In this document: positions 9,670 through 19,236 of the stretch, piece after piece | Position numbering within the stretch: the first letter of the stretch is position 1 | How the letters are laid out: each line of letters begins with the position of its first letter | DNA from: Bacillota bacterium | GTDB lineage: Bacteria > Bacillota > Clostridia > Acetivibrionales > DSM-2933 | Direction of reading: 5' to 3' | Assembly (NCBI GenBank): GCA_023430975.1 | Contig: JAEYYB010000099.1 | Coordinates: 1 to 50,071 of the forward strand | Length of the DNA stretch: 50,071 bases | Program-made: the position numbers and the translations under genes | The notes under the pieces: generated by a model | The model's database searches: none | What the model saw: the letters and a program-made list of their open reading frames with translations, nothing else | What the model was told of the DNA's origin: nothing

Positions 9670-9708
9670 ATGGTTTACAAGTGCCGTGTTTGGGCACCTG
9701 TAAACCAT
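9670..9708 (-). terminator. terminator of the CotH/dockerin gene
   Basis: ATGGTTTACA and TGTAAACCAT arms plus inner GTGCC/GGCAC make a long, nearly perfect hairpin. On the minus strand it is followed by TTTTGCATTTT. It lies about 50 nt after the stop of the dockerin gene. Confidence 0.8.
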
Positions 9709-9756
9709 AACAAATAACAACCAAAATATATTTATATAGAATATTTCAATCATGCA

Positions 9757-12705
9757 TTAATATCCTGATGCATTAAAATGTTTTGCCACAATAATGACAT
9801 CCTTAATATTTACAGCATTATCCTTATTTATATCTGCATCAATATTATAGTTTATATCACCGGGTATAGCATTAAACGATTTTGCTATTTGAATAACATC
9901 ACTCATGTTTATACTGTTGTCTCCAACACCGTTTACCGGTATGTCTCCTGCCCACATAATCAAAGGTGCTTTATCAGTAGAAATCTGGATGTCTTTTGAT
10001 AAGTCAATATTTTTTACTTCTCTTAAAAGAAAGCCCTTTTTGCTTATCCTTATTAATAAGTCAGTGTTTTTAGGAACATTATTAAGCTCAAAGTATCCGT
10101 TTGCATCTGTTGTTGCAGATATATTACTGCCTGGTATTTCTACTAAAAATCCCAAATTCAGATTTGCATTTGACTCAACATCTGAACCTATATAACCCGA
10201 AACTTTATATGAAGTCGGTGTAGGAGTTACAACATCATCAACCTTGAACACTGCTGTGAGGTTAAGGTTTTCTGAAGGCGTTACGGTAATGGTATCAGAA
10301 GATGCATCCACCCCGGTTGCTCCTTCCCAATGATCAAACTTATAGCCTGCTTGCGGTACTGCCTTAATTGTAACAGGAACGCCTTTAAAATATGTACCTG
10401 TCCATGCTTCAGGATTTGTCACCCCAGGTGTATTTGATTTAATATCCAAGGAATTTATCCTTATAAAGCCCTGTTGTGCCACAGAATTTAATTTTATTGT
10501 AGTTGTCCCTGTCACACCGTTGGTACTGAACTTACTTACAATATGCTGCCTCACAACTGCAGGCCTGTTTGAAGCATAAGTCTTTATTGCCTCAATATCC
10601 TTGTACCATGTAACACTTGTAGGTTTTGTTGCTGTCATCTTAATTTTATTCCAGCGATTGCTTTGTTCAGGCATAGCAGTTTCAATGGCAGCTTTAGCCT
10701 CATCAACGATCATGCTGACTCTTGACGGATCAAATGTGGTATTTATATTGTCTGCAAACCTATTTATAAACTCATTTCTGAATTCAGTGTTTTGTAGAAG
10801 TGTTTTAAGGAGAAATACAGCCCATGGATAATTGCTTTTTCCCCCTTCAGCATACTCCGAAGTGGCGTAATTCAATGTATTGTGGTTAACACTGCTACTG
10901 TATAACCCTAATCCGAAGTCCATATCCTTTACAAACCATCTCCACCTTCCATCCTGTCCGATAGGTGCTTCAGGATGGTACTTTCCATCGTCTGTTTTGT
11001 ATTTCCACAAACTCACATTATTACCTGGCCAATCGGTATTTCCAAAGAAAATTTCAGATATGTTGTAGTCTATAAAATTGCTTACATCCATTTTTGTTTT
11101 AATATACTCATATGTATCCTTCTGGGTTATGGAGTTTGACTTGAGATAGTTGGTTATATCAGTCATGAATGCATCGGCATCAGCTTGCGTTCCTTCCTGA
11201 ACTTCAAGCTTTTCAGTACTGATGGATGCATAGTCCAGTATAGCCACATTGTCCTTTTCCAAATTGAAATGAGATGCAAGGTAATGCTGATCGTACCTTT
11301 CACGTATGTTGTAAACTCCCCAAAACTCTCCATTTAAGAAAACAACCGACGGCCTGTAAGCCATTGTTTCAACATCCAGATGGGATACAATTTTGTGCAT
11401 TACTTCGTCCCTCATCATAGCACTAGACCAGTCATTTCCTGCATTTCTTATCAGCAGGGTTTTGAAGCTGTTCAGCTTCTTTCCGTTAGCTTCCTTTGTA
11501 AGACCTGGGAATATATCATATTTGAAACTGTCGGTATCGCCATAGCCATTTGCATACATTCTGAATGTCTTCTGAGGATATTTTCTAGACCATCCTCCAT
11601 GAAGCCTCACACCGCTGTCATGGGAAAATCCTAAAGTTCCATCCTTTTCAAAAAACTCCATATGCATTGGGCGTTCCCATTCCTTACCCTCTTTTAAAAA
11701 GTTGCCGTTAACATAAATTCCCGTTGTATTATCGAATAAATTTTTCTCATCAGTTACCAGTGATATAACAGGCAGATTATATCTGGTTTTCATATTAGGA
11801 TCAACAAAATATGAATGGGTTATAACTTTACTCTTTTTTCCGTCGGACTTTACAACAGCTGCTTTAATGGTAGTGCATTTAAAAACTTCTCCCGTAGGTG
11901 CAATCCAGGGAGCATTTACGTCGCCGGAAATGTTTTGTATCATTGAAAGGACATTTGCTTCTCCTGCCCTGCTTTTAACATTTATGCTTCCGGTATATTC
12001 AAATGTTCCTTCTGCACCCGGCACAGGATCTGACCCATTTTTGGTATAGTATATTTTTGCATTAGTTTCTGTAGTAGTCAGCTTCAAATTTATAGCCTCG
12101 TCATAAAAACCTCCCTTGTATGAAAATACAGGTTCTCCAATAACCGCTATGGGTTCAACATAAACATTTGCCGATTTTGGAGTTGCTTTCGATGATATGA
12201 CCATTTCAGAAACGCCGTCTGTTTTTCGTTGATAGGATTGGTCGTCCGTAGTACTTAAGGTTTTAACCGAATCAACAACAGTTCCATCGGGCATTTTTAA
12301 TGTAATTGTTTCACCTGATGAACTGATTTTAAAATTAGCATGAAGCTGTCCATCCTTGGCTACTTTATCCTTGTCTGAAGCCCAAATAATCAAATAACCG
12401 TTTGCAGGAACAACTCCTTGTGGAATAATCCACGAAGCACCATCATCAGATATGGTGTAACCTGTAAGGTCGATGGGTTCTGTGCTTTTGTTGTAGATCT
12501 CAATCCAATCGGAATAGGCCCCGCCCTTTGCACCATCTTTGGTATCTTCTACATCACCGTCTCTTATAGTAGTTGTGTTTGAAGCCATAACTTCATTGAT
12601 AAATAGTGCTTGTCCAGAAATTGCGTTAGTTTCAAAACCAACGCCTGAGGAAACTGCTGTTGAAATAATTGCAGCAGTTAAAGAAAGTGATAAACCTCTT
12701 TTCAT
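9757..12705 (-). CDS. secreted CotH-family protein with lamin-tail, B-repeat, X-module and dockerin
   Basis: A 982-residue cellulosome component. Domains in order: signal peptide; lamin-tail domain (about 33-150, LFINEVMASN, SDWIEIYN); a chitobiase-like beta domain (about 195-250, AKIYYTKNGSDP); CotH spore-coat kinase domain (about 300-690, with RLHGGWSRKYPQKTFR, RDEVMHK and WFVKDMDFGLG); an InlB-type B-repeat (about 755-800, GYKFDHWEG); an X-module (about 815-900) ending in WAGDIPVNG; and a dockerin (INMSDVIQIAKSFN, VNIKDVIIVAKHFN). Some CotH proteins are protein kinases. Here it may phosphorylate or structurally support cellulosome parts, but that is inference. The start has only a moderate upstream site (AAGGGGA). 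Confidence 0.88.
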   Translation of the reverse strand: MKRGLSLSLTAAIISTAVSSGVGFETNAISGQALFINEVMASNTTTIRDGDVEDTKDGAKGGAYSDWIEIYNKSTEPIDLTGYTISDDGASWIIPQGVVPANGYLIIWASDKDKVAKDGQLHANFKISSSGETITLKMPDGTVVDSVKTLSTTDDQSYQRKTDGVSEMVISSKATPKSANVYVEPIAVIGEPVFSYKGGFYDEAINLKLTTTETNAKIYYTKNGSDPVPGAEGTFEYTGSINVKSRAGEANVLSMIQNISGDVNAPWIAPTGEVFKCTTIKAAVVKSDGKKSKVITHSYFVDPNMKTRYNLPVISLVTDEKNLFDNTTGIYVNGNFLKEGKEWERPMHMEFFEKDGTLGFSHDSGVRLHGGWSRKYPQKTFRMYANGYGDTDSFKYDIFPGLTKEANGKKLNSFKTLLIRNAGNDWSSAMMRDEVMHKIVSHLDVETMAYRPSVVFLNGEFWGVYNIRERYDQHYLASHFNLEKDNVAILDYASISTEKLEVQEGTQADADAFMTDITNYLKSNSITQKDTYEYIKTKMDVSNFIDYNISEIFFGNTDWPGNNVSLWKYKTDDGKYHPEAPIGQDGRWRWFVKDMDFGLGLYSSSVNHNTLNYATSEYAEGGKSNYPWAVFLLKTLLQNTEFRNEFINRFADNINTTFDPSRVSMIVDEAKAAIETAMPEQSNRWNKIKMTATKPTSVTWYKDIEAIKTYASNRPAVVRQHIVSKFSTNGVTGTTTIKLNSVAQQGFIRINSLDIKSNTPGVTNPEAWTGTYFKGVPVTIKAVPQAGYKFDHWEGATGVDASSDTITVTPSENLNLTAVFKVDDVVTPTPTSYKVSGYIGSDVESNANLNLGFLVEIPGSNISATTDANGYFELNNVPKNTDLLIRISKKGFLLREVKNIDLSKDIQISTDKAPLIMWAGDIPVNGVGDNSINMSDVIQIAKSFNAIPGDINYNIDADINKDNAVNIKDVIIVAKHFNASGY

Positions 12706-13149
12706 ATAATCTCCCCTTAAAAAAATTATTAAAATGAAAGCACTATTTATATTCAGGAGTTTTATATAATTAAATAAGTATCTTTATAATGTTTTAAGTA
12801 GTCCTACATAAATAATATGAAACTAGTAATATACTTACAGATAATTTGAATTGTGCTAAAAAAAGTAGAATAAATGTTCAACAGATAATTATATAGATTA
12901 AAGTGCCCTCTCAATATAATAATAAGATATAATTTGAATTATTGAAATATATTTTACAAAATTTCTTTAAATATTTTACTTTTGCAACTTTTACATAATA
13001 ATATTTTCCTTATTTTACATAAAACAATGGATACAAGCATTATAAACTTAGCTCCTGTATCCATTAATGATTATAATAAAATCTATTTGATGTTTTTACA
13101 AATTTAAATAACTCTACTTGTCACTGGATACACCGGAATTCACCAGGCA
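12706..13149. other. intergenic, AT-rich
   Basis: The promoter region of the CotH/dockerin gene must lie here. I see no gene or known RNA. The only strong structure is the hairpin at 13026-13065, listed separately. Confidence 0.5.
13026..13065 (-). terminator. probable terminator of the lipoprotein gene
   Basis: AATGGATACA and TGTATCCATT are perfect 10 nt arms with a 20 nt loop. On the minus strand TTGTTTTATG follows. It lies 85 nt past the lipoprotein stop. The loop is long, so this could instead be a different hairpin. Confidence 0.5.
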
Positions 13150-15003
13150 TCAAAACAGCCCGCTAATTCTATCCCTTATTGGTAAAGTTGGTTTCCATGA
13201 TTTTTCTTTTGAAAGCACCATTTTGTAAACCACCTCTTCTTCCCCATCTAACACTTTCAAGTAAACCTTGCAGTAATTTGAATGTTCAACATCGGTAGAA
13301 AGTGTAGGTTCACTCATTTGCCAAAATTGTATCTGTCCGACTTTTACATCCATTCCCTTAAATTTGCCTTCAAATAATTTTCCATCCTTCATATCCTTAA
13401 CAATCTTATCTACCTTGGCTTTCAAATCCTTCGCTTTCTTAGTATCAGGGAATGTGCTTAATCCCGTAACATACCACGAGCCATCCTTTTTTATTAGTTC
13501 TAATGCACTTCCAACTCCCGAGCCTCCTCCTGAAGAATTACGGCAAATGCCGTTTACAACAACAGATGCTCTGTCGCCTTTTTGAGACATTTTACTGATA
13601 AATAAATCTGATACATAATAACTCGAAGCTGTAAAATGGCTATTCCTATCATTTAGAATTGCAGTAATATCAAAATAGCCCATCTGGGATGGATTCTCAG
13701 AATTCATGAAATATTTTGCTGCTGAATCATAATCCTTTATATTTGCTATTATAAATTTCAAATACGTATCCATAGCCCCTCGCAAGACTTTCAACAATTT
13801 CTCCTCATCCTTTGATTCATTGTAAATTTCATTAATTTTTTCATTTTGCAAAAAGGTGACTGTCTTCTCATTATTTAAAACATTCTCCAATTCAATTACT
13901 TCTTTTAATGGTCCGCTTGTGTATGCCAATCTTCCATCGGGTGAAATGGATATATAAGGGCCTGACACAGCTACTCTGGCCTTTTCATTCCCTATTTCAT
14001 CGCAAATGTAAAGCATGAAAATATTTTTCTCAACATCTTCTGATTTCACAGTATAAAGGAAATAACCTCCTGCCGTAAATTTCACATCATACACATACTC
14101 CTTTGTAATTTCCCTTAATTCCGGCTTTTCCAAATCCGAATAATATATGAGGCCAAAGCCTGATTCTCCAATCTGTAAAACCGCATTTTTATAATAGTCC
14201 CGAAATCTGCCGCCCGAAAGGGAATTTATGACATTTCCGTTACTGTCGGTAAGAACTGTTCTGTTTTCATTTAGGCTGCCGCCGCTTTTTTTCTGCTCTA
14301 CTTCGTTTACAATGAGGTTTTCCGTTGCAAAATACCGACTATCGCCGAAAGTTCCTTTATAATAAAGTCTGATGTCGGTTTCATAGCAGTGAAGAGTTTT
14401 TCCGTCTTTAAAATTGTATATGGTACCGTTGATAAGATTGGGATGTTCAGTATATATGGAATTTCCATCAGGAGACCAGCCAAAGTAAGTAACGCTGTCA
14501 TTTATGAGGCTGTCCTCTAGAAGCAATTTGTTTTTCTGTATGTCATAAACCGTAAGCCTTTCTCCTCCGCAAAAAGCAACCAGATTTCCATTCCTGTTCC
14601 ATTTGCAGTATGATATAAACGGTATACTTTTTGAGATGATATTCTTTTTTCCAGTTTTAATATTAAATCCTATGAGATTCACATTCTGCCGGGTATTTCC
14701 CTTTAAAGCTTTTATTACTGGTGTCTTATCGTCTGTTTTTCCTGACTTGTCTGTCCGTTCCATGTAAAAAATTGTCGTATTATCTGAAGATTTCGTTAAA
14801 GGTATAGTACCTTCCGGCAGCGTTGAAGTATCAATATCCAGAAATCTATTTTCTGTATCATTTAAAATACTATTAGATGGTTTTACAGTTGATACATTCT
14901 TAGTCACTAAACCATGGGTCGGACTTGCTTTTTTCTCTTGCGAGCTGCAGGCAGATAAGAGCATTAAAGCTGACACACATATTATAAAAACTATCTTTTT
15001 CAT
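13150..15003 (-). CDS. lipoprotein with TolB/WD-like propeller region, function unknown
   Basis: A 617-residue protein with a lipobox (LLSACSS, Cys19), so anchored on the outer face of the membrane. Residues 70-380 carry repeats such as ISYCKWNRNGNLVAFCGG and VTYFGWSPDGNSIYTEHP, typical of TolB/WD40 beta-propeller blades. Residues 400-617 form a separate alpha/beta region I do not recognise; it resembles the NTF2-like tails of other clostridial lipoproteins only loosely. AAAGGATC sits 8 nt before the ATG. It is monocistronic, flanked by dockerin genes on the same strand, but lacks a dockerin. No enzymatic motif is visible. Confidence 0.75.
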   Translation of the reverse strand: MKKIVFIICVSALMLLSACSSQEKKASPTHGLVTKNVSTVKPSNSILNDTENRFLDIDTSTLPEGTIPLTKSSDNTTIFYMERTDKSGKTDDKTPVIKALKGNTRQNVNLIGFNIKTGKKNIISKSIPFISYCKWNRNGNLVAFCGGERLTVYDIQKNKLLLEDSLINDSVTYFGWSPDGNSIYTEHPNLINGTIYNFKDGKTLHCYETDIRLYYKGTFGDSRYFATENLIVNEVEQKKSGGSLNENRTVLTDSNGNVINSLSGGRFRDYYKNAVLQIGESGFGLIYYSDLEKPELREITKEYVYDVKFTAGGYFLYTVKSEDVEKNIFMLYICDEIGNEKARVAVSGPYISISPDGRLAYTSGPLKEVIELENVLNNEKTVTFLQNEKINEIYNESKDEEKLLKVLRGAMDTYLKFIIANIKDYDSAAKYFMNSENPSQMGYFDITAILNDRNSHFTASSYYVSDLFISKMSQKGDRASVVVNGICRNSSGGGSGVGSALELIKKDGSWYVTGLSTFPDTKKAKDLKAKVDKIVKDMKDGKLFEGKFKGMDVKVGQIQFWQMSEPTLSTDVEHSNYCKVYLKVLDGEEEVVYKMVLSKEKSWKPTLPIRDRISGLF

Positions 15004-15392
15004 AACAATTGATCCTTTCTATCGACTATAAATATTTTTCCTTAATATTATAAAAAAAGAGATTTACAATATGATAAACAGGATGTAACAATCTTGTAAA
15101 TTCTAACAACAGCATCAATTCTATATGTAGTTATAACCATATAAGGTGTTATTTTACAAAATTGTTGAAACTGGTCATAAAATGAAAAGTAACCTATATG
15201 ATATCAGTATTAATTCGAATAATTGTACCTCAGGTGCTAAGATTTCTCTTGAAGCATATTTTTGTAAGCCGCTAAATGAAGCTGATATAGTTTTAGCTGC
15301 CAAGAACCACTCATCCAGTAATTCGTTAACATAATTCCACAATGCATTCATAGACTTGTAACAAAGTTTTGCATTCCACAATTACCCTATAA
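15004..15392. other. intergenic, no gene recognised
   Basis: Short frames exist on both strands (about 60-70 codons) but have no ribosome binding site, no recognisable sequence and no codon pattern unlike background. The start of the lipoprotein transcript must lie within it. Confidence 0.5.
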
Positions 15393-15439
15393 TAAAAAAA
15401 CACAAGATATAGCAGGAATTTATCACCTGCAACATCTTG
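15393..15439 (-). terminator. terminator of the GH9 cellulase gene
   Basis: On the minus strand CAAGAT...GCAGG pairs with CCTGC...ATCTTG (15403-15439). GTGTTTTTTT follows. This is a classic strong rho-independent terminator 20 nt after the stop. Confidence 0.9.
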
Positions 15440-15459
15440 CGTCTTTGAAATTATATTGG

Positions 15460-17844
15460 TTATACCTGTGTATTAAATTTTGTTGCAATTATAATTACAT
15501 CATTGATGTTTATAGCTCCATCATCATTTAAATCACAACTAGCATCATAATTTGGGTCTGTGTTGACAGCATTGAATCTTTTTGCAATGATAATTACATC
15601 GGCCATATTTATTACTCCATCACCATTAACATCCGCCTTGGATTTTTTAGATGTCGGAGTAGGTGTATTTGAAGGTGATTGAGTAGATGGTTGTGTTGTT
15701 GGTGTTGGCGTTGTCACTACAGGTTTTGTTCCGTCAGGTTCAGTACCTCCTACAAGAACACCGTTATCATAAACACAGATGTTATCTGTCTTTACAGGTT
15801 TTCCAGTCCAATTGTCCTTTTCAATACTCAAACCCTCGTGACTCCAGTCATCCTTAGGATTCCAATAATTTTGCCAAGCATATGTTCCCAATGCAAACTG
15901 GTACTTTTTATTGGAATTAGCAATTACAAAGTTTGGCCATTTTATTTCAACATAGTAAATTTTATCTTTATACTGATGAGGGCCTGAAAGCTCAGCTGCA
16001 TAATCCGTTTCCGCTGCAGTCTGATCATATAACTGCCTCATTTCTATACTGTTAGGATCAAGAGATGTCATTCCTGTAGAATCAAAATAATATCTTACAG
16101 AAATATTTTTTGAAGTCTTTTTAACATCAGAACATACATAAAGGGTTACTTCAGTAGCCTTTGGTCCATCATCCTGTGCTATATCAACACCAAATGCTTC
16201 TACCCAGTATGAATTACCACCGCCGTTGCCTCCAGGATCATCTATAATCGCTTTTGGTGGAAAGTCTGGTGTAACTTTCATTGAAGAGTCTCCGAAGTAT
16301 CTGTAAAGACCAGCACATGCTCCAACAAATGCAGCATTGTAGTCTATCGTAACTTCATTATAAATATAGTCTGCTGTAACATCAATATGTTGATCGCTAG
16401 CACCTGGTCCACCGACTAAAGCACCATAAAGAACATATTTGTGTGGTTTGGTTTCTTCACACTTAGATAAACCGGATGCAGCTCTATGATGTGGGAATTT
16501 TGCAGAAATATCGCTATATCCTACTATATAGCAGCGGTTAATCGGATTATCTCCCATTAAATAATCCATCTGGGATTTTGCCCAATTACCATATTTTGAA
16601 GGTGTATCTCCATGATGTTTGTCATAAACAAGAGCGACAAACTGAGTTGCTGTATTATATCTTGCAGAACCCCACTGGTTAAGGAATGAGTATCCACCAG
16701 GTGTTATTTTGGGAACTGTACCGTTTATCCAATTATCTACCAATTTTGCTATCTGACTCCAGAAATCTATAGTCTCATAAGGACTCTTATTGGCAGCTTT
16801 TCTGTATTTGTCTTCAAATGTCTGTCCATCTTTATCATATTTGTCATTTATTTCAGCTAAAATGCAAGCTGTACCAGCCCATACATCATTCCAGCAATGT
16901 GTCCAGCAAGAAGGTGCATAATAATCGTAATATTTCCATACTTCATCTAAATAATGATCGTCCTCTGTAGCTAAATAAAGCCATGATGCAGCCCAACAGT
17001 AATCATCCTGCCATTTGGATGAAGCATAGTATCCCTTAGGTCCGTCATCATTGCATTTTCTTTTTGCAGGGTCGATTCTCTCTGCAAACTCAAACAAAGC
17101 TTTTGCATATTTAAGGTTTTTCTCTGCATACTCAGGATCTTCATCTTTAAAATTCATGTAGTTAACCGCAAGAGAAGCTGCAGCTGCAGTTACACAGTCA
17201 GTTGAAGGCAATTCTTCGGTAGCAAACCAACCCCTTCTGAACATTTCATCTACTTCAGGTGCATTCCAGTAAGCATGGTCAATATCGCCATCACCTACCT
17301 GGTAACAAAAAGCTATCGCTTTACCGGAATCATCCAAATATGTACTCCTCATAAAATAATCGTTAAAATATCTTAATAATGTTTTCGTGTGGGTATCTTG
17401 TCCGGTTGCTTCATATTGTTCTCTAAATTCGTAAAATCCCCACCCTACTGTTGATCCTGAATACGCTTCAGGCATACCGAACTTCACGTGGTCACCTGCA
17501 TCGTGAAAGCCACCTGAAACATCAAGTTTACCATTTCCATCCGGATCAAGTACACTTTTATTTTTACTTATGAAACTATCTGACATATTTGTGTTTTTAG
17601 AATCAAGAGGAAGTTCTTCATCATAAATATGACAATCACTTCTCCAATTGTATAAGCCGTTTTCATCAACACCGGTACCACACATGTTGGCATCATAGAA
17701 AAATTGAGAATACTGCAATGCTTTTGCATAGTTAAATTCTACATCTGCAGCATTGAGAGTAACAGTAGTGATTGATGTAGCAAGTATAAAACCGCTCAAA
17801 ATTACAGCTCCAGCTTTTTTTGAAAAATTTTTCTTATTTTTCAT
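15460..17844 (-). CDS. cellulosomal GH9-CBM3c-dockerin endoglucanase
   Basis: Hydrolyses beta-1,4 bonds in cellulose. Signal peptide (about 1-32); GH9 catalytic domain (about 35-490) with the nucleophile-activating Asp pair in DAGDHV (115-118), PHHR and the acid Glu region NEVTIDYNAAFVGA; CBM3c (about 505-665, SYWVEAFGVDI); Thr/Pro linker; dockerin (INMADVIIIAKRFN, ININDVIIIATKFN). GH9-CBM3c is the theme B arrangement of processive endoglucanases such as C. cellulolyticum Cel9G and C. thermocellum CelR. I start at the ATG at 17844 after GGAAGGGATACG; 27 extra upstream residues in frame contain no signal features and precede the ribosome binding site. Confidence 0.95.
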   Translation of the reverse strand: MKNKKNFSKKAGAVILSGFILATSITTVTLNAADVEFNYAKALQYSQFFYDANMCGTGVDENGLYNWRSDCHIYDEELPLDSKNTNMSDSFISKNKSVLDPDGNGKLDVSGGFHDAGDHVKFGMPEAYSGSTVGWGFYEFREQYEATGQDTHTKTLLRYFNDYFMRSTYLDDSGKAIAFCYQVGDGDIDHAYWNAPEVDEMFRRGWFATEELPSTDCVTAAAASLAVNYMNFKDEDPEYAEKNLKYAKALFEFAERIDPAKRKCNDDGPKGYYASSKWQDDYCWAASWLYLATEDDHYLDEVWKYYDYYAPSCWTHCWNDVWAGTACILAEINDKYDKDGQTFEDKYRKAANKSPYETIDFWSQIAKLVDNWINGTVPKITPGGYSFLNQWGSARYNTATQFVALVYDKHHGDTPSKYGNWAKSQMDYLMGDNPINRCYIVGYSDISAKFPHHRAASGLSKCEETKPHKYVLYGALVGGPGASDQHIDVTADYIYNEVTIDYNAAFVGACAGLYRYFGDSSMKVTPDFPPKAIIDDPGGNGGGNSYWVEAFGVDIAQDDGPKATEVTLYVCSDVKKTSKNISVRYYFDSTGMTSLDPNSIEMRQLYDQTAAETDYAAELSGPHQYKDKIYYVEIKWPNFVIANSNKKYQFALGTYAWQNYWNPKDDWSHEGLSIEKDNWTGKPVKTDNICVYDNGVLVGGTEPDGTKPVVTTPTPTTQPSTQSPSNTPTPTSKKSKADVNGDGVINMADVIIIAKRFNAVNTDPNYDASCDLNDDGAININDVIIIATKFNTQV

Positions 17845-18045
17845 CGTATCCCTTCCTTTCAAAAATTTAAATAAACAGGTAATAAATTTACTCCCTTTAC
17901 ACCTCCATAACACTGATATTATCACTTTTCTCTATAAATTAATCTTACTATATTTTCATTCACCATACAATTATAAATAACATTTTCGCCAAGTAATTTT
18001 GATTTATTGTTGTATATTATACCAGGTTTATTATGTGCATATTAA

Positions 18046-18971
18046 TTAGCAGTTTATTTCACACAGCCATACTAATGTATGATAGAATCGTTCAACAGGA
18101 AAAATCTTCCATGTAGAACCTGCTAATAAATATGTAAGCTTGCTGATTTCGAAAAGCAGTTCATTTCCATAGCCTTGATTATATGGGTGAGCTGAATGCT
18201 GTATGAATGATCCGTCTTCGTAAAAACAGTCACCTTTTGTAACAGAGGTAAACAGAGGTGCAGTTGCATCCCTTGCTGCAGCAATTTTAGCACTGTTCTT
18301 ACCCAGTATACCTCTTCTTAATACAATTCCGCAAACTCATGCCCTGTTGGCACCTGATGCAACCTGGCCAAAGTTTGCCTTGTTGGGGTCTGGATTGAAA
18401 TGATCCACAGCATCGCAGTAATCGCTTATAACTGTTGTGCCTGCCCAAGTCATCATACAACAAGCATAATACATCCTGAGCTGCTATAGGAATACCAATC
18501 TCCCAATACCACCAGTTGTTGCCATTCCCCTGTTTTCCTTCGGATTTTGTTGAGTTGTACCAATTATTAGTAATCAACCATTTTAATGCTTCAATGATTT
18601 CTGTTTTCCAAACAGTATTGCCATATTGTGAGCACCCCTTTGTTGAGACAGCCAACGCAAGGGACTTCAAGCTTTGATAAGTGCCCGTTACATTGGAAGA
18701 TACGGAAGGTCTTTATAGTTACTGAAGATGTAAGTTCTGTCAGCGGCCATATTCAACCTGCCGTGTTTTGTATTGGCATCCGATTGAATTTGCTTGATCT
18801 TTGCTGCAAAATCAGTATCGCTGACATTGAAACTGTCTCCTCCGCTTAGCATTTCCAGCCATTTATCCTTAAGTAAATCAAATTCATCTGCCGCACTTCC
18901 CATCAACATGCTGAACATTAAGTTAATAGATAAAAGAACACATAAATTAAACTGATAACTTTTTTACTCAT
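18046..18971 (-). pseudogene. truncated, frameshifted polysaccharide lyase family 8 gene
   Basis: The ATG at 18971 follows GAGGG and begins a signal peptide, which loses frame near 18915. Then come EFDLLKDKWLEMLSGGD, ALKWLITNNWYN and NWWYWEIGIPIAAQDVL, which match the alpha/alpha-toroid of PL8 (hyaluronate, chondroitin or xanthan lyases). Further on, in other frames, are RGILGKNSAKIAAARDATA and GSFIQHSAHPYNQGYG, again PL8-like. The remnant stops at 18046 after about 300 codons, whereas PL8 enzymes run 700 or more, so the C-terminal beta domains are gone. At least three frame breaks. No active enzyme is expected. Confidence 0.75.
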
Positions 18972-19045
18972 ATATACCCTCACATTTCATTTATTTAAAT
19001 AACTGGTCGTAAGAACCTCAGGTATTTGAAATTAGCATACCTATA

Positions 19046-19140
19046 TTAAAAGTGTTAATAATCTTAAATTTGGCGGAGCAAATAACGAACGGTTCAACGG
19101 GATTTGCGACAAACAAATGTAATAGATTTATCACTTTTAA
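19046..19140 (+). repeat. dispersed palindromic element, copy B (full length)
   Basis: TTAAAAGTG at the left end and CACTTTTAA at the right end are perfect inverted repeats. The core from about 19070 to 19112 is nearly identical to copy C at 22966-23060. It lies between the PL8 remnant and the terminator of the next gene. Confidence 0.88.
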
Positions 19141-19172
19141 CCTATGCATCTTCTTATTATGAATGTTTCTTT

Positions 19173-19214
19173 AAAACCCCTACTTCCTGATACTTCAAGG
19201 AGTAGGGGATTTTA
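19173..19214 (-). terminator. terminator of the esterase gene
   Basis: AAAACCCCTAC pairs with GTAGGGGATTTT, with extra pairing inside. It lies 22 nt after the esterase stop on the minus strand and ends in a T-rich stretch. Confidence 0.8.
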
Positions 19215-19236
19215 TCTACAGTGTAATTCTTTTCTT

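Noticed and set aside
15146..15381. Short overlapping frames of 62 and 68 codons between the lipoprotein and cellulase genes
   Set aside because: No ribosome binding site and no recognisable protein. A transposase remnant was considered, but no motif supports it.
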